From assembly GCA_025656675.1 (NCBI GenBank), contig JAHXHN010000001.1, positions 525,501 to 589,500 on the forward strand: a DNA stretch of 64,000 nucleotides, in the 5' to 3' direction. Numbering within the stretch: the stretch's first letter is position 1; the number at the start of each line of letters is the position of its first letter. Position numbers and translations under genes: made by a program. Below are positions 63,853-64,000 of this stretch, piece after piece. This DNA is from Candidatus Thiodiazotropha sp. (ex Codakia rugifera) (GTDB taxonomy: Bacteria > Pseudomonadota > Gammaproteobacteria > Chromatiales > Chromatiaceae). The notes below the pieces were generated by a model. That model was not told the DNA's origin and ran no database searches. It was given only the letters and a program-made list of their open reading frames with translations.

Positions 63853-64000
63853 AGACTATTTCTATCATTGCTGCCACGATTAGTGGAAATCGCGGTGCTG
63901 AAGCGATGCTTACAACGACCATTGGACGAATTAGAGATCACTATCCTGATGCTCGATTCAATATATATTCCTACTACCCAGACATCGACAGTAAGCTGGT
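63849..64000 (+). CDS. Polysaccharide pyruvyl transferase family protein (5-prime part only)
   Basis: Starts ATG 63849 and runs off the right edge (50 codons seen). The N-terminus, MKTISIIAATISGNRGAEAM, matches the PS_pyruv_trans family (GNxGAEAML motif). It would transfer a pyruvyl ketal or act as a glycosyltransferase-like enzyme on surface glycans. Coupled with the FrhB-like gene. Confidence 0.8.
   Translation, partial: MKTISIIAATISGNRGAEAMLTTTIGRIRDHYPDARFNIYSYYPDIDSKL

Noticed and set aside
1-64000. Search for tRNA, rRNA, CRISPR arrays, transposases, phage genes or toxin-antitoxin pairs
   Set aside because: None recognised on either strand by eye; a tRNA scan and profile search would be needed to exclude short ones.

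Overview
The window looks like a chromosomal segment of a free-living or symbiotic gammaproteobacterium. The grounds are the leuS-lptE-holA and proA-nadD-rsfS gene sets, a class I adenylate cyclase of the gammaproteobacterial type, a general (type II) secretion operon, an lptE lipoprotein gene, and moderate base composition with frequent GTG/TTG starts and 4-base GTGA/ATGA stop-start overlaps. A sulfur-oxidizing, Chromatiales-like relative is my guess only; no sulfur gene is present. I saw no tRNA, rRNA, CRISPR array, transposase or prophage gene.

Region 1 (1-13.2 kb) is a phosphate island. It holds a DUF47/PhoU-like protein plus a PiT transporter, two Na+/phosphate symporters of the NptA type with PhoU-like tails, a universal stress protein and two CNNM/CorC-type CBS proteins. 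It also holds a P-loop kinase-like/PPP-phosphatase gene pair. Two homologous small, very basic helical proteins are each encoded immediately downstream of one of the Na+/phosphate symporters. Two Pho-box-like arrays (three 7-mers at exact 11-base spacing) lie in the two divergent intergenic regions that bound the island's transcription units.

Region 2 (13.3-23.1 kb) is housekeeping: a WYL regulator, rsfS, nadD, proA, then a periplasmic retropepsin-like protease and a tandem pair of secreted EF-hand proteins, then holA, lptE, leuS and a globin. The protease and EF-hand genes sit inside what is otherwise a familiar gammaproteobacterial housekeeping neighbourhood.

Region 3 (23.3-44.7 kb) is a surface polysaccharide and envelope locus. 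It carries a polyprenyl-phosphate sugar-1-phosphate transferase (priming), several GT2/GT4 glycosyltransferases, an epimerase, and a 1000-residue methyltransferase-coiled coil-GT2-GT2 protein. It continues with a secreted parvulin, a large secreted protein of unknown function, a lipoprotein, an LpxL-like acyltransferase lacking the usual acidic partner, and a Wzm/Wzt exporter. A GtrA/GtrB/GT-C set for glycan decoration, a periplasmic FKBP and an A+T-rich sulfotransferase complete it. The likely logic is: prime on undecaprenyl phosphate, assemble in the cytoplasm, export by Wzm/Wzt, and decorate in the periplasm.

Region 4 (44.7-64 kb) holds cyaA, a PAS-GGDEF protein with a degenerate GGDEF motif, a DUF2939 protein, an RRM protein and an ABC-F ATPase. 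A ten-gene type II secretion operon (gspE-F-G-H-I-J-K-L-M and a GspC-like gene, with no secretin here) follows, interrupted between gspF and gspG by a dispersed palindromic repeat also present at 5.3 kb. The window ends in a second polysaccharide locus: a FlaA1/CapD-type dehydratase, an FrhB-like protein and the start of a polysaccharide pyruvyl transferase.
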